Shown piece after piece: positions 24,988 through 34,045 of a stretch of DNA of 64,000 bases. How positions within the stretch are numbered: position 1 is the stretch's first letter; every line of letters begins with the position of its first letter. A program made the translations under genes and the position numbers. The notes beneath the pieces were generated by a model. The model made no database searches and was not told the origin of the DNA. It saw only the letters and a list, made by a program, of their open reading frames with translations. This stretch comes from Subtercola sp. (lineage in GTDB: Bacteria > Actinomycetota > Actinomycetes > Actinomycetales > Microbacteriaceae): the NCBI GenBank assembly GCA_025463765.1, contig JAODBC010000004.1, forward strand, positions 106,169 to 170,168. Direction: 5' to 3'.

Positions 24988-25015
24988 CCTCGACGCCGTG
25001 CGGAATCCACTTTTC

Positions 25016-25053
25016 GAAAAGGCCCCTTCCCGGGCGATTTTGAGGGCCTTTTC
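25016..25053. terminator. Hairpin, possible terminator of the MBL-fold gene
   Basis: GAAAAGGCCC (25016-25025) and GGGCCTTTTC (25044-25053) are perfect inverted repeats separated by 18 bases. The stem ends in a T-run on the plus strand. It lies about 145 bases after the MBL gene stop. Confidence 0.5.
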
Positions 25054-25130
25054 GCAAAGTCGATTGAAGTTTCGGGGCACGGGGGATGCGCGCGAACTAG
25101 GCGTTCACGCGGCGCGGGTATGCTCGCGGG

Positions 25131-25463
25131 GTGAATAGCACCGCATCAGCAGTCGTCGTGTTCGTGGTGTGCGTCGCGATTCTGGTTCCGTTGTTTCTGC
25201 TGGGGGTTCGGCAGTCGAAGCGGGCGCTGGCGGTGAGTGACGACGAGGTGGGGTCGAGCTTCTTGTCGGGCGTGGCCTTTGTGTTCGCGTTTCTCGCGTC
25301 TCCGCTGGGCATCCTGTTCTCGCATCTCGCCCTGCGCGAGGTGACGTTCACGGGGCGCTCGGGCGCGCGGCTGTCGACGGCGGCGCTGTACATCGCGTAT
25401 GGGCTCACGGTCGTGCAACTTGCGCTGCTGCTGTGGGGATCGATCACGGGCTACTTTCACTGA
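25131..25463 (+). CDS. Small membrane protein, hypothetical
   Basis: A 110-residue protein with three membrane segments: residues 5-25 (VVVFVVCVAILVPLFLLGV), about 45-65 and about 85-105. It resembles uncharacterised DUF4190-like membrane proteins by its size and by the region SPLGILFSHLALREV, in which the "SP.GI..SH.AL..I" pattern is typical of that group. Start GTG 25131, without a strong ribosome site. No functional context. Confidence 0.65.
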   Translation: MNSTASAVVVFVVCVAILVPLFLLGVRQSKRALAVSDDEVGSSFLSGVAFVFAFLASPLGILFSHLALREVTFTGRSGARLSTAALYIAYGLTVVQLALLLWGSITGYFH

Positions 25464-25500
25464 CGCGGCTGCATTCGCTGCCGGGCGACCCCGGCGAGAC

Positions 25501-25540
25501 GGCGCTCAGGCGCTCAGGCGCTCAGGCGCTCAGGCGCTCA
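25501..25540. repeat. Five tandem copies of the octamer GGCGCTCA
   Basis: GGCGCTCA is repeated five times without change and followed by a partial copy GGCGGG. The tract lies in the 215-base gap before the META-domain lipoprotein, about 140 bases from its start. Perfect octamer arrays are prone to slippage. Confidence 0.95.
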
Positions 25541-25678
25541 GGCGGGAAATACGCGACTATCGAGGCCGGTTCGCCGGGCATCCACTTGCCGCAACCACCG
25601 CCGCCGTGTCAACCCGAGCGCTCTTGCAGGTTGAGTTGGCTACCCTAAGAGAACAAGATCGGTGATTTGGAGAGTTCT

Positions 25679-26440
25679 GTGTCAACGCTGCGAGCGCTCG
25701 CCCTTGCCCTGCTGGGTGCTGCAGCGCTCGCTGTCTCGGTGACGGCGTGTTCGTCGCCCGTTGCTCCGACACCGGATGCTCCGCAGTACACCCCCGCCTC
25801 GCCCACCACGCTCGCCGGGCACTGGATCGTGAGCGACAGCTACAACTCTCCCGACCAGCCGTTTCTCACCTTCGAGCACGACGGCACCTGGACAGGCTCC
25901 GACGGCTGCAACAACGCCACTGGCACCTGGTCGATGGATACGGCCGGCGCCCTCACCACCACGTCGGGCCCGATGACGCGCATCTACTGCGACGGTGCGC
26001 CGCTGCCGATGTACCTCATCGACGCAGTGTCGGCGCGGTACGACGGCACGAACCTGACGTTGATCGACCACGACGGCAAGGAGCTCGTTTCGCTGCATCA
26101 TCCGGCCTCGACCGAGACCCCGGTGCCGCAGGGCACCGACAATGTGACAGGGCTCTGGACGGGCGTGGAGAACGGCCGGCAACGGTTGCTCCAGCTGCAG
26201 ATGAACGACGACGGAACCGTCAAGGGCAATGACGGCTGCAACGACTTCACCAGCACATGGCGGTTCGCCGAAGACGGCTCGGTGTCGTTCTCGAAACTGG
26301 CCATAACGTCACGAACGTGCGACGGAGTGGTGACGTGGCTGAGCGGTGCGGCATCCGCTGTTCTCGACGGCACGACCATGGTGATTCGGTCGCAGTACGG
26401 CGCACAATTGGGCACGTTGACGTATCACGGGCCGGCGTAG
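25679..26440 (+). CDS. META-domain lipoprotein with two HslJ-like domains
   Basis: A 253-residue lipoprotein. The signal peptide has the lipobox VTAC. Two META (HslJ-like) domains follow: the first contains TFEHDGTWTGSDGCNNATGT near residue 70, the second QMNDDGTVKGNDGCNDFTST near residue 185. Each has the conserved GSDGCN-type loop and a second Cys (IYCDG, SRTCDG), suggesting a disulfide per domain. Such proteins are linked to heat or novobiocin tolerance in E. coli (HslJ), but the mechanism is unknown. The start at GTG 25679 is favoured over TTG 25667 because GGAG lies six bases before it. Confidence 0.85.
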   Translation: MSTLRALALALLGAAALAVSVTACSSPVAPTPDAPQYTPASPTTLAGHWIVSDSYNSPDQPFLTFEHDGTWTGSDGCNNATGTWSMDTAGALTTTSGPMTRIYCDGAPLPMYLIDAVSARYDGTNLTLIDHDGKELVSLHHPASTETPVPQGTDNVTGLWTGVENGRQRLLQLQMNDDGTVKGNDGCNDFTSTWRFAEDGSVSFSKLAITSRTCDGVVTWLSGAASAVLDGTTMVIRSQYGAQLGTLTYHGPA

Positions 26441-26516
26441 ACTCGGTCTACGCTTGGCAGGGAAGAGCCAGCCTCGCAGGAGAAGGCAGACTTCTCGCTT
26501 TCACAGCTTCGTGTTG

Positions 26517-26544
26517 CATAATAGATGGTCACGTTTGTATAACG
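26517..26544 (+). promoter_or_regulatory. Possible promoter and MtrA-like direct repeat before the SLT-like gene
   Basis: CATAAT (26517-26522) could be a -10 box. Just after it, GTCACG (26528) and ATAACG (26539) form an 11-base-period direct repeat like the sites of the actinobacterial response regulator MtrA, which controls cell-wall hydrolases. The match is partial and the assignment is tentative. Confidence 0.3.
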
Positions 26545-26593
26545 GCGTCAGAGCCGCGGCACCCCGAAGCCGCAGAGAGAGACGGATCACCGG

Positions 26594-27274
26594 ATGGGTT
26601 TGCTGAACGGAACAGTGCGTCGTCGCGTCGTGCAGACCGCCGCCGTCGTCGCCGCATTCGGTCTCGCCGGCACGCTCGCTCTTCCGCTCGCGAACGCCGC
26701 CAGTCTCACCAGCAGTGCCCCCGTTCAAAAGCCCATGGCCGCAGGCCAGGCGTACGAGTCGTACGGTACCGGGGCGATTCTCGCTCAGCGTGACACCTAC
26801 ACCGCTACCGACCCCGCCGTTCTCGCAGCGAAGAAGGCAGCCGAGCAGGCTGCCGCGGCCGCCGCCGCAGCTGCTGCCGCCGCCGCCAAGACCGCCGCGC
26901 AGGCCGCTTCATCGTCGTCTTCGTCTTCGTCGTCGTCGTCGTACTCACCGCCCGCCGCGGCCACGCCGAACCCCGGATCAGCGCAGGCCATCGCGCAGCA
27001 GATGCTCTCCGACCGCGGAATGGGTTCCGACCAGTTCTCGTGCCTCGTGTCGCTTTGGAACCGCGAGTCGGGCTGGCGTGTCAACGCTTACAACGCCTCG
27101 TCGGGTGCTCAGGGTATTCCGCAGGCGCTTCCGGGCAGCAAAATGGCAGCGTTCGGTTCCGACTGGGAGACCAACCCCGCCACGCAGATCGCCTGGGGCC
27201 TCAGCTACATCACGGGCCGCTACGGCAGCCCCTGCGGCGCCTGGTCGCACTCCGAATCGAGCGGCTGGTACTAA
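26594..27274 (+). CDS. Secreted lytic-transglycosylase-like protein with Ala/Ser linker
   Basis: A 226-residue exported protein. It starts with a signal peptide (about residues 1-36, ending LPLANAAS) and a short helical region. A run of 13 Ala then leads into Lys/Thr/Gln and a run of 11 Ser (about residues 80-117). The C-terminal 85 residues match the lysozyme-like SLT domain of the aggregation-promoting-factor type: FSCLVSLWNRESGWRVNAYN, ASSGAQGIPQALPGSKMA and WGLSYITGRYGSPCGAWSHS. The Glu of NRESGW is the expected catalytic residue. It probably cleaves peptidoglycan at the cell surface. Confidence 0.88.
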   Translation: MGLLNGTVRRRVVQTAAVVAAFGLAGTLALPLANAASLTSSAPVQKPMAAGQAYESYGTGAILAQRDTYTATDPAVLAAKKAAEQAAAAAAAAAAAAAKTAAQAASSSSSSSSSSSYSPPAAATPNPGSAQAIAQQMLSDRGMGSDQFSCLVSLWNRESGWRVNAYNASSGAQGIPQALPGSKMAAFGSDWETNPATQIAWGLSYITGRYGSPCGAWSHSESSGWY

Positions 27275-27709
27275 CCGGCGCTGCGCCTCGGCGCTAGCCT
27301 CGACCCGATCCCGGGCTCGGCGGGGCAGTGGATGCTCGGCGGCGGCCGCGCGCTGACTCACCCTCTCCCGCCCCCGGTGCAGACCCCGTCACGCGCGCGT
27401 TGTTCTGGAAGAACCCCGGTAGTTCGAACTACCGCGGTCGCCCCGCAGGGTCAGCTGGAACGTCGCGATGCACGGCCCGCGGGCGTGTCGCGGGCACGAG
27501 AAAGGCACGCACGTATCTGGCAACGAGGGGTGTGAGCGGGCACGAAAATGTCAATCCACACAACTTTCATGCCATTTTCCCAGGTTTTACATGTTCGAAA
27601 TATGCGTGCCCCGTTCGGGGGCCGTCGACTGTCTAGGGTGGTCGAACCGCGTGATCGGCGAGATGCGCGGATTCTTTATGTCTCCTACGAACAATTGAGG
27701 TTCGCTTTC
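27275..27709. other. 435-bp intergenic region before the subtilase gene
   Basis: The region lies between the SLT-like gene and the subtilase. It becomes markedly AT-richer at 27545-27605 and 27670-27700, where the subtilase promoter is probably located (for example AAATAT near 27597). The subtilase frame stays open back to 27548, but no good start precedes GTG 27710. No other gene is seen. Confidence 0.45.
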
Positions 27710-30700
27710 GTGAGTAGCTCCCAGCGACAGGTTTCTGCACGTTCATCGTCTTCATCGCCGCGGCCGAGACGCCGCACCGCGATCAGAGTGGCAGCGGCGG
27801 GGGGTGCACTTCTTCTGTCGGTGTTCGGCGGAGCATCCATCGCCCAGGCGTTGCCAACGGCACACGCGGCCGTCTCGAGCAGCGTCTCGAGCGGCTCAGG
27901 CTCGGGCTCCGGCCTGGTGCTGCTGCCGGGCGGCGCAACGCGCCCGCCCACCGACTTCACGGCCGGCAAATACATCGTGACGCTGACCGAGCCCGCCGCG
28001 GCGAGCTACCCGGGTGGCATCGACGGCTTGGCCGAAACGAAGCCCACCGCCGGCGCCAAGATGAACGCCAGGAGCGCACCCGTCGAAGACTATTCGACCC
28101 ACCTCAAAGAGAAGCAGCAGGCGGTGGCAGACGACGCCGGTGTGAGCATCGAGTACTCGTACACGCTCGCCACCAACGGCTTCTCGGCCGATCTGACCCC
28201 GGAGCAGGCCGCAAAACTGTCGGCTAACAAAGACGTCGCGCGCATCGAGGCGTCTGAGATGAAGCACATTCAGAAGGCCGAGCCGTCGACCACCTTTCTC
28301 GGCCTCGACGGTTCGACCGGCGTCTGGGCGAAGAACGGCGGCGTCGACGCTGCGGGCGCAGGAGTCGTCATCGGCGACCTCGACACCGGCATCGCACCGG
28401 AGAACCCGTCGTTCGCCGGCGATGCGCTCGGCACCACCGACGGTGCTGCTCCGTTCATCAGCTCCGACCCGCCCGACGGCGACGGGCCCATCACCTTTCA
28501 CAAGGCCGACAACAGCGACTTTCACGGCACGTGCGTGACCGGAGAACAGTTCACCGCTGCCGACTGCTCGACCAAGATCATCGGCGCTCGCTACTTCATC
28601 GACGGCTTCGGCGAAGACAACATCGGCACCACCACTACCGGCGAATACCTCTCTCCACGCGACGGCGACGGCCACGGCTCGCACACCGCGAGCACCGCAG
28701 CAGGCGACAACGGAGTCAACGCGGTCGTCAACGGCGACAGCTTCGGCGACATCAGCGGCGTCGCCCCTGCGGCCAAGATCGCCGTCTACAAGGTGTGCTG
28801 GTCGGGCCCCGACCCCACCAGCGAAGTCGACGACGGATGCACGACCCCCGACATCGTGGCGGCGATCGACCAGTCCGTGGCCGACGGTGTCGACGTGCTG
28901 AACTTCTCCATCGGCGGGTCGAGCGCCCAGACCACGCTCTCGGCGAGCGATTACGCGTTCCTCGGTGCCGCCTCGGCCGGCATCTTCGTGGCGGCATCTG
29001 CCGGCAACTCCGGGCCCGACGCCTCGACGCTCGACAACGGCTCGCCCTGGTACACGACGGTTGCGGCATCCACTATTCCGAGCTACGAAGCCACTGTGAC
29101 GCTCGGCAACGGCACGAAGTTCGCCGGTGGATCCATCACCGTCGAAGCGAACGGAAACGGCCCCCTTACCGGCCCGCTCGTGCGTGGCGACGATGTCGCA
29201 CTGGCGGGTGCGGACACCGACAACGCCCTGCTCTGTGGCCCCGGCACGCTCGACCCGGCGAAGGTCGCCGGCGACATCGTGTTCTGCGAGCGCGGTGTCT
29301 TCGACCGCACCGCCAAGTCAGACGAGGTCAAGCGCGCCGGGGGCATCGGAATGCTGCTCGTGAACAAGACGCCGAGCTCGATCGACCTCGATCTGCACGC
29401 CGTACCCACCGTGCACCTCGATTCCGACTCGTGGAATGGCACGTACGCCTACTCGGCCACGACGGGCGCGACGGCGACGTTCACCAAGGGCAACCAGGCC
29501 GGGGCCTCCCCCGCTGTTCCGCAGCTGGCCGGGTTCTCCTCTCACGGCCCGGTCGAGGCCGACGGCAGCGACATTCTGAAGCCCGACATCTCGGCGCCGG
29601 GCGTGGCTATCCTCGCCGCGACGGCGAACCCCGCGGGTGGCGCGCCGACCTACGCGTTCTACTCGGGCACCTCGATGGCCGCCCCGCACATCGCGGGTCT
29701 TGCGGCACTGTATCTCGGCGTGCATCCGCTGGCCACCCCTGCCGAGATCAAGTCGGCGATGATGACCACGGGAACCGACCTCGTCGACGCCTCGGGCGCA
29801 CCGAGCGAAGACGTGTTCGGGCAGGGTGCGGGCAACGTGACGCCCACGTCGTACCTCTCGCCGGGCCTGCTCTACCTGAACGGGGTCGATGACTGGCTGT
29901 CGTACCTCGAAGGCATCGGCTACGACGCGGGAACGACTCCGATCGACGCGAGCGACCTGAACCTGGCGTCGATCGCCATCGGTTCGCTCACCGGATCGCA
30001 GACGGTAACGCGAACCGTGACGTCGACCGAGGCGGGCGCGTTCACGGCCGCTCCGGTTTCGATCGCCGGCATCACGACAACCGTGTCGCCCTCGACGCTG
30101 ACCTTCGGGGCGGCGGGCGAGTCGCAGAGTTACACGGTGACACTGACACGAACGGATGCTGCGCTGAACGAGTTCGCCACCGGGTACCTCACGTGGTCAA
30201 ACGGAAGCACCTCGGTGCGCAGCCCCATCGCGGTGCGCCCTGTTGCCATCGCTGCTCCTCTCGAGGTCGACGGAACCGGTACCACGGGCTCTGTCGACGT
30301 AAGGGTGACTCCAGGTTCTGACGAGCCCGTGCCGCTGAACACGCTCGGCCTCGCCAAGGGATCGCACCTCACCTCGGAGAATCAAGACCCGAGCATCCCG
30401 CTCGACGGTCACTCGGCGGTCGCCGTTGCGAAAGACACCGCCGAGTTCACTGTGACGGTGCCCGACGGCGTCGCTCTGGCGCGGTTCGACCTCACCTCGG
30501 TGACGTCGGCCGAAGACGGTGCAGATCTCGACCTGTTCGTGGATCTGCTCGACTCCTCGGGCAAGCCGGTGACGGAATGGTCGTCGGCAACGGGTGCGGC
30601 GAACGAGCGAGTAGACCTTCAGGAGCCCGAGGCCGGTACCTACCTCGTGACGGCGAACGTGTTCGCCGTGCCGTCCACACAAGACACCGACGCCATGGAT

Positions 30701-31165
30701 CTGTACTCGTTCCTGGTGCCGGCGTCGGGTGCAGACGGTTCGTTCACAGCCCCGCCGACCGTCGGGGGTGCGCAGGGTGAGCCCGCAACGTACACCGCGT
30801 CGTGGAGCGGCCTGGACTACTCGTCGCAGTACCTCGGCCAGGTCGCCTACGGTGACACCGGCGTTGCGACGTACATCGGAGTGACGACAGAGGCGCAGGC
30901 GTCGACACCGCCGCCGTCCTCGTCGCCGTCGTCGCCTGCTCCGTCGGGCAGCGCGTCAGCGGCTCCGGGCGCCGGATCGGGTTCTGGCTCGGGCTCCGGC
31001 TCAGGCTCTGGCTCTGGCTCGAATTCTGCCGGCCGACTGGCTTCGACGGGGCTCTCGGCGATCGTGCCGATCGGTCTGGCGGGCATCCTGTTGCTGGCCG
31101 GCATCAGCGCCCTCGTCGTGCACGGTCGTCGCAGCCATCCGGCTGCCGACAGCTCGAACGAGTAA
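27710..31165 (+). CDS. Secreted subtilisin-like serine protease (S8) with LASTG sorting signal
   Basis: A 1151-residue cell-surface protease. Order: signal peptide (about 1-53); Ser/Gly linker; I9-type propeptide (about 85-190, KYIVTLTEPAAA); S8 catalytic domain with Asp225 (DLDTGI), His322 (DGDGHGSHTAS) and Ser655 (SGTSMAAPHIAG). A protease-associated domain is inserted between His and Ser (about 460-590), and fibronectin-like C-terminal domains follow (about 730-1040). The end has a Ser/Gly repeat, then LASTG, a hydrophobic helix and HGRRSH. LAxTG is the motif recognised by class E sortases of high-GC Gram-positives, so wall anchoring is likely. GTG 27710 follows TGAGG. It resembles plant-type S8 proteases. 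Confidence 0.9.
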   Translation: MSSSQRQVSARSSSSSPRPRRRTAIRVAAAGGALLLSVFGGASIAQALPTAHAAVSSSVSSGSGSGSGLVLLPGGATRPPTDFTAGKYIVTLTEPAAASYPGGIDGLAETKPTAGAKMNARSAPVEDYSTHLKEKQQAVADDAGVSIEYSYTLATNGFSADLTPEQAAKLSANKDVARIEASEMKHIQKAEPSTTFLGLDGSTGVWAKNGGVDAAGAGVVIGDLDTGIAPENPSFAGDALGTTDGAAPFISSDPPDGDGPITFHKADNSDFHGTCVTGEQFTAADCSTKIIGARYFIDGFGEDNIGTTTTGEYLSPRDGDGHGSHTASTAAGDNGVNAVVNGDSFGDISGVAPAAKIAVYKVCWSGPDPTSEVDDGCTTPDIVAAIDQSVADGVDVLNFSIGGSSAQTTLSASDYAFLGAASAGIFVAASAGNSGPDASTLDNGSPWYTTVAASTIPSYEATVTLGNGTKFAGGSITVEANGNGPLTGPLVRGDDVALAGADTDNALLCGPGTLDPAKVAGDIVFCERGVFDRTAKSDEVKRAGGIGMLLVNKTPSSIDLDLHAVPTVHLDSDSWNGTYAYSATTGATATFTKGNQAGASPAVPQLAGFSSHGPVEADGSDILKPDISAPGVAILAATANPAGGAPTYAFYSGTSMAAPHIAGLAALYLGVHPLATPAEIKSAMMTTGTDLVDASGAPSEDVFGQGAGNVTPTSYLSPGLLYLNGVDDWLSYLEGIGYDAGTTPIDASDLNLASIAIGSLTGSQTVTRTVTSTEAGAFTAAPVSIAGITTTVSPSTLTFGAAGESQSYTVTLTRTDAALNEFATGYLTWSNGSTSVRSPIAVRPVAIAAPLEVDGTGTTGSVDVRVTPGSDEPVPLNTLGLAKGSHLTSENQDPSIPLDGHSAVAVAKDTAEFTVTVPDGVALARFDLTSVTSAEDGADLDLFVDLLDSSGKPVTEWSSATGAANERVDLQEPEAGTYLVTANVFAVPSTQDTDAMDLYSFLVPASGADGSFTAPPTVGGAQGEPATYTASWSGLDYSSQYLGQVAYGDTGVATYIGVTTEAQASTPPPSSSPSSPAPSGSASAAPGAGSGSGSGSGSGSGSGSNSAGRLASTGLSAIVPIGLAGILLLAGISALVVHGRRSHPAADSSNE

Positions 31166-31185
31166 CCGCCTCGAGGCGCTGGTCA

Positions 31186-31226
31186 GCACAGAAGGGCCCG
31201 CTGCGTTGCAGGGGGCCCTTCTGCTG
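31186..31226 (+). terminator. Terminator after the subtilase gene
   Basis: AGAAGGGCCC (31190-31199) and GGGCCCTTCT (31213-31222) form a perfect 10-bp stem, with further partial pairing outside. It lies 25 bases past the subtilase stop. A T-rich tail is weak. Confidence 0.7.
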
Positions 31227-31286
31227 CGCTAGAGGTGTGCGGTCGAGCTCGTGACGGGCTGAGCAGTCGGAACCTGTGATGTAATT

Positions 31287-33002
31287 ATGTACCGAGTCCA
31301 TAAATTCATATCGCGCGAAAGACACCCTTTGCCCCGCACCACAGCAGCCCACCCCCGCCATCGAGCATCAGCACTCGCGCTCATCGTCGCCGCGACAGCC
31401 GCGAGCCTGTTGCTCGCGGCCTGCACCAGCCCAACAGGCAGCGGTGCCGGCTCGACGGGGTCGCCCGTCACGGGCGGAACCCTCGTCTACGCCACCGGCG
31501 ACGCCGAACCCACCTGCCTCGACCCGCACGTCGGAGGCAATTATCCGCAAGCGCTGGTCGCGACCCAGTATCTCGAAGAGCTCGTCTCGCGCGACAAGAC
31601 CGGAACGATCATCCCGTGGCTGGCCACCGCCTGGAACGAGTCGCCCGACGGTCTCAGCTGGGACTTCACACTCAAGCCCGGCGTCACCTTCACCGATGGC
31701 ACCCCGTTCGATGCCGCTGCCGTCGCTGCGAATGTAGCCCACCTGCAGAATCCCGCGACGGGCAGCTCGACCGGTTACCTCGCGCTGGCCAAGGTCACCG
31801 GCGTCGACGTAGTGGATGCCCAAACCGCCCGTTTCAGGCTGAGCAGCCCTGACTCCGCGCTTCTCGACTCGCTGAGTCAGCCCTGGCTCGCGATGGAATC
31901 ACCGGCGGCGCTCACCCGCAGCCAAGCCGAGAACTGCGAGTCGCCCGTCGGCACCGGGCCCTTCATCGTGAAGCAGTGGAACAAGCAGCAGTCCATCTCG
32001 CTGGTGCGCAACGACAACTACACCTCGCCTCCGGCCGACGCCGCCCACACGGGCGCGGCCTACCTCGATGGCATCGAGTGGCGCTTTCTGCCCGACTCGG
32101 CCTCGCGCTACGCCGCGCTGCAGGCCGGAACCGTCGACGTGATCGACAACGTTCAGCCCGACACGATCATCCAGGCGCAGAAGAACACGCAGCTGAGCTA
32201 CCTGAACGCACCGCGACCTGGCGCCTCGAACCGCATCGAGCTGAACTCGAGCAAGGCACCGTTCGACGATGCGAAGGTGCGCGAGGCGTTCATCCGTTCG
32301 GCCGACGTGGATTCTGCGGTCTCGAGCCTCTTCTTCGGCACCGCCACGCGGTCGTACTCGCCGCTCTCGAGCGCCGAACCGCTCGCCTATTCCGAGCCGA
32401 GCGACTTCACCTACGACCAAGACGCCGCAGCGAAGCTGCTCGACGCCGCCGGATACACCGGCCGCACCCCCGACGGCTACCGCGAGAAGAACGGTCAGGT
32501 ACTCGAGCTGACATTCCCGGTGAGCACGAATCAGTCGATTCCCGCCGAGCAGTCGCTGTTCGAACAGATTCAGGCCACCGCCAAGCAGGCCGGCTTCAAG
32601 ATCGACCTCGAGCCGATGGACCTGTCGAGCTGGTATGCCGCACTCGCCGCCGACCAATACAACCTGGTCGATGCCCCGTACACGAAGGTCGGCCCAGATG
32701 TTCTGCGCATCTTGTACGACTCTGCCGGCACCGTGCCTGCGCCGAGCGGGTACTTCGCGAATCTGTCGCAGCTGAAGAACCCCTCCCTCGACGCTCTGCT
32801 CGAGCAGGCGGCAGCGACCTCCGATGAGACCCAACGTGCTTCGCTCTACCAGCAGGCGCAGAAACTCGTGCTCGACGGTTTCTACATTCTGCCGCTGTAC
32901 GACCAGCAGAACGGGTATCTCGAGCAGTCGGCCGTGCACGGCCTGCGGGCAATGCCGACCGTCTCGACCCCGACGATGTACGACGCGTGGGTGCAGCGCT
33001 GA
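31287..33002 (+). CDS. ABC transporter substrate-binding protein, family 5 (peptide/nickel type)
   Basis: A lipoprotein of up to 571 residues that captures a peptide-like or other solute outside the cell for the two permeases downstream. The lipobox is LLAAC near residue 46. The SBP_bac_5 fold is shown by YATGDAEPTCLDPHVGGNYP, IPWLATAWNESPDGLSWDFT and LKPGVTFTDGTPFDA, and later by FDDAKVREAFIRSADVD and the C-terminal LPLYDQQNGYL. The ATG at 31287 gives a long basic leader; TTG 31329 would give a more usual signal length. It heads the operon to 36975. Substrate cannot be assigned from sequence. Confidence 0.92.
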   Translation: MYRVHKFISRERHPLPRTTAAHPRHRASALALIVAATAASLLLAACTSPTGSGAGSTGSPVTGGTLVYATGDAEPTCLDPHVGGNYPQALVATQYLEELVSRDKTGTIIPWLATAWNESPDGLSWDFTLKPGVTFTDGTPFDAAAVAANVAHLQNPATGSSTGYLALAKVTGVDVVDAQTARFRLSSPDSALLDSLSQPWLAMESPAALTRSQAENCESPVGTGPFIVKQWNKQQSISLVRNDNYTSPPADAAHTGAAYLDGIEWRFLPDSASRYAALQAGTVDVIDNVQPDTIIQAQKNTQLSYLNAPRPGASNRIELNSSKAPFDDAKVREAFIRSADVDSAVSSLFFGTATRSYSPLSSAEPLAYSEPSDFTYDQDAAAKLLDAAGYTGRTPDGYREKNGQVLELTFPVSTNQSIPAEQSLFEQIQATAKQAGFKIDLEPMDLSSWYAALAADQYNLVDAPYTKVGPDVLRILYDSAGTVPAPSGYFANLSQLKNPSLDALLEQAAATSDETQRASLYQQAQKLVLDGFYILPLYDQQNGYLEQSAVHGLRAMPTVSTPTMYDAWVQR

Positions 33003-34045
33003 CGCCCGCAGACCAAACGCGGGCGCTGCTGCGCTGGCTCGCGCTGCGGCTGGTGGGCGTGGTGTTCGTGCTCTGGGCCGTGTCGACCATCACGTTCTTC
33101 GCGGTGCGGCTCATCCCCGGCGACCCGGCTCAGGCGATTCTCGGCGGGCCCGGGTCTGAAGCCAGTGCGGATGCCCTTGCCGCCGCCCGCGCGGAATACG
33201 GCCTCGACCAGCCACTGATCGTGCAGTACCTCGCTTTTCTCGCACGCCTCGGCGTGGGCAACCTGGGCACCTCGTACGCCCTGCACCAATCCGTAGCCAG
33301 CGTGATCGGCGACACCCTGTTCGCGACGCTGACGCTCGCGGCGGCTGCACTCGTGGTCGCTGTCGTGATAGCGCTGGGGCTTGCGACCTGGTCGACACGC
33401 GGCGGGCGGGTGGCGGCCGCGATCGGTTCGGCGCTCGAAGTCGTCGGCGCTGCCGTGCCGCACTTCTGGCTCGCGATTCTCGCCATCGTGTTATTCAGCA
33501 CGACGCTTGGCTGGCTTCCGCCGGTGAGCGTGCCGGGGCCGGCCGGGCTGATTCTGCCGGCGCTGGTACTGGCCATTCCGCTCGCCGGGTTCCTCGGCCA
33601 GGTCATGCGCGAGGGTCTGCTCGACTCGCTGTCGTCGCCGTACGCTCTGACGGCACGCGCACACGGCGAGGGCGAGGGCGGCGTGTTCTGGCGGCACGCT
33701 CTCAAGGCGGCGGCGATTCCGGCGATCGGTCTCACCGGCTGGGCCTTCGGCTCGCTGATCAGCGGGGCCGTCGTGGTGGAGACGATCTTTGCACGCCCCG
33801 GCCTCGGCCGCAGCCTGCTGGCGGCAGTTCAGGGGCGCGACGTTCCGCTCGTGGTGGGCATCGTGATCGTGGTGGCGCTCGTCTACATGCTCGTTACCAC
33901 CGTGACCGATCTGGCCGAGCGCATCATCGACCCGCGTGTCGGGCAGCGGGTCGGCGGGCGCAGCGAAGGTGGGCGCCGGGGCGGCGGGCGGCGACGCGCA
34001 CGGTCAACGGATGCCCGGTACTCGCCGCGCGAGGTGACTCCGTGA
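32987..34045 (+). CDS. ABC transporter permease, DppB family
   Basis: A 352-residue inner-membrane permease with six helices. The first helix region reads VSTITFFAVRLIPGDPAQAI, typical of DppB/OppB. The EAA loop lies near residue 205-225 (LTARAHGEGEGGVFWRHALK), contacting the ATPase. The start GTG 32987 lies 16 bases inside the binding-protein gene. The tail after the last helix is basic (GGRRGGGRRRARSTDARYS) and ends PREVTP. The end of the gene is the first unit of the triplicated 38-bp sequence that leads into the next permease. Confidence 0.9.
   Translation: MGAALTPADQTRALLRWLALRLVGVVFVLWAVSTITFFAVRLIPGDPAQAILGGPGSEASADALAAARAEYGLDQPLIVQYLAFLARLGVGNLGTSYALHQSVASVIGDTLFATLTLAAAALVVAVVIALGLATWSTRGGRVAAAIGSALEVVGAAVPHFWLAILAIVLFSTTLGWLPPVSVPGPAGLILPALVLAIPLAGFLGQVMREGLLDSLSSPYALTARAHGEGEGGVFWRHALKAAAIPAIGLTGWAFGSLISGAVVVETIFARPGLGRSLLAAVQGRDVPLVVGIVIVVALVYMLVTTVTDLAERIIDPRVGQRVGGRSEGGRRGGGRRRARSTDARYSPREVTP

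Noticed and set aside
26441..26593. Possible cyclic di-AMP (ydaO) riboswitch before the SLT-like gene
   Set aside because: Actinobacterial wall hydrolases often have one, but the leader is too short and lacks the conserved ydaO blocks.
28531..29892. 453-codon frame inside the subtilase gene
   Set aside because: It is the +1 shadow of the protease, very Arg-rich, while the real frame has the full catalytic triad.
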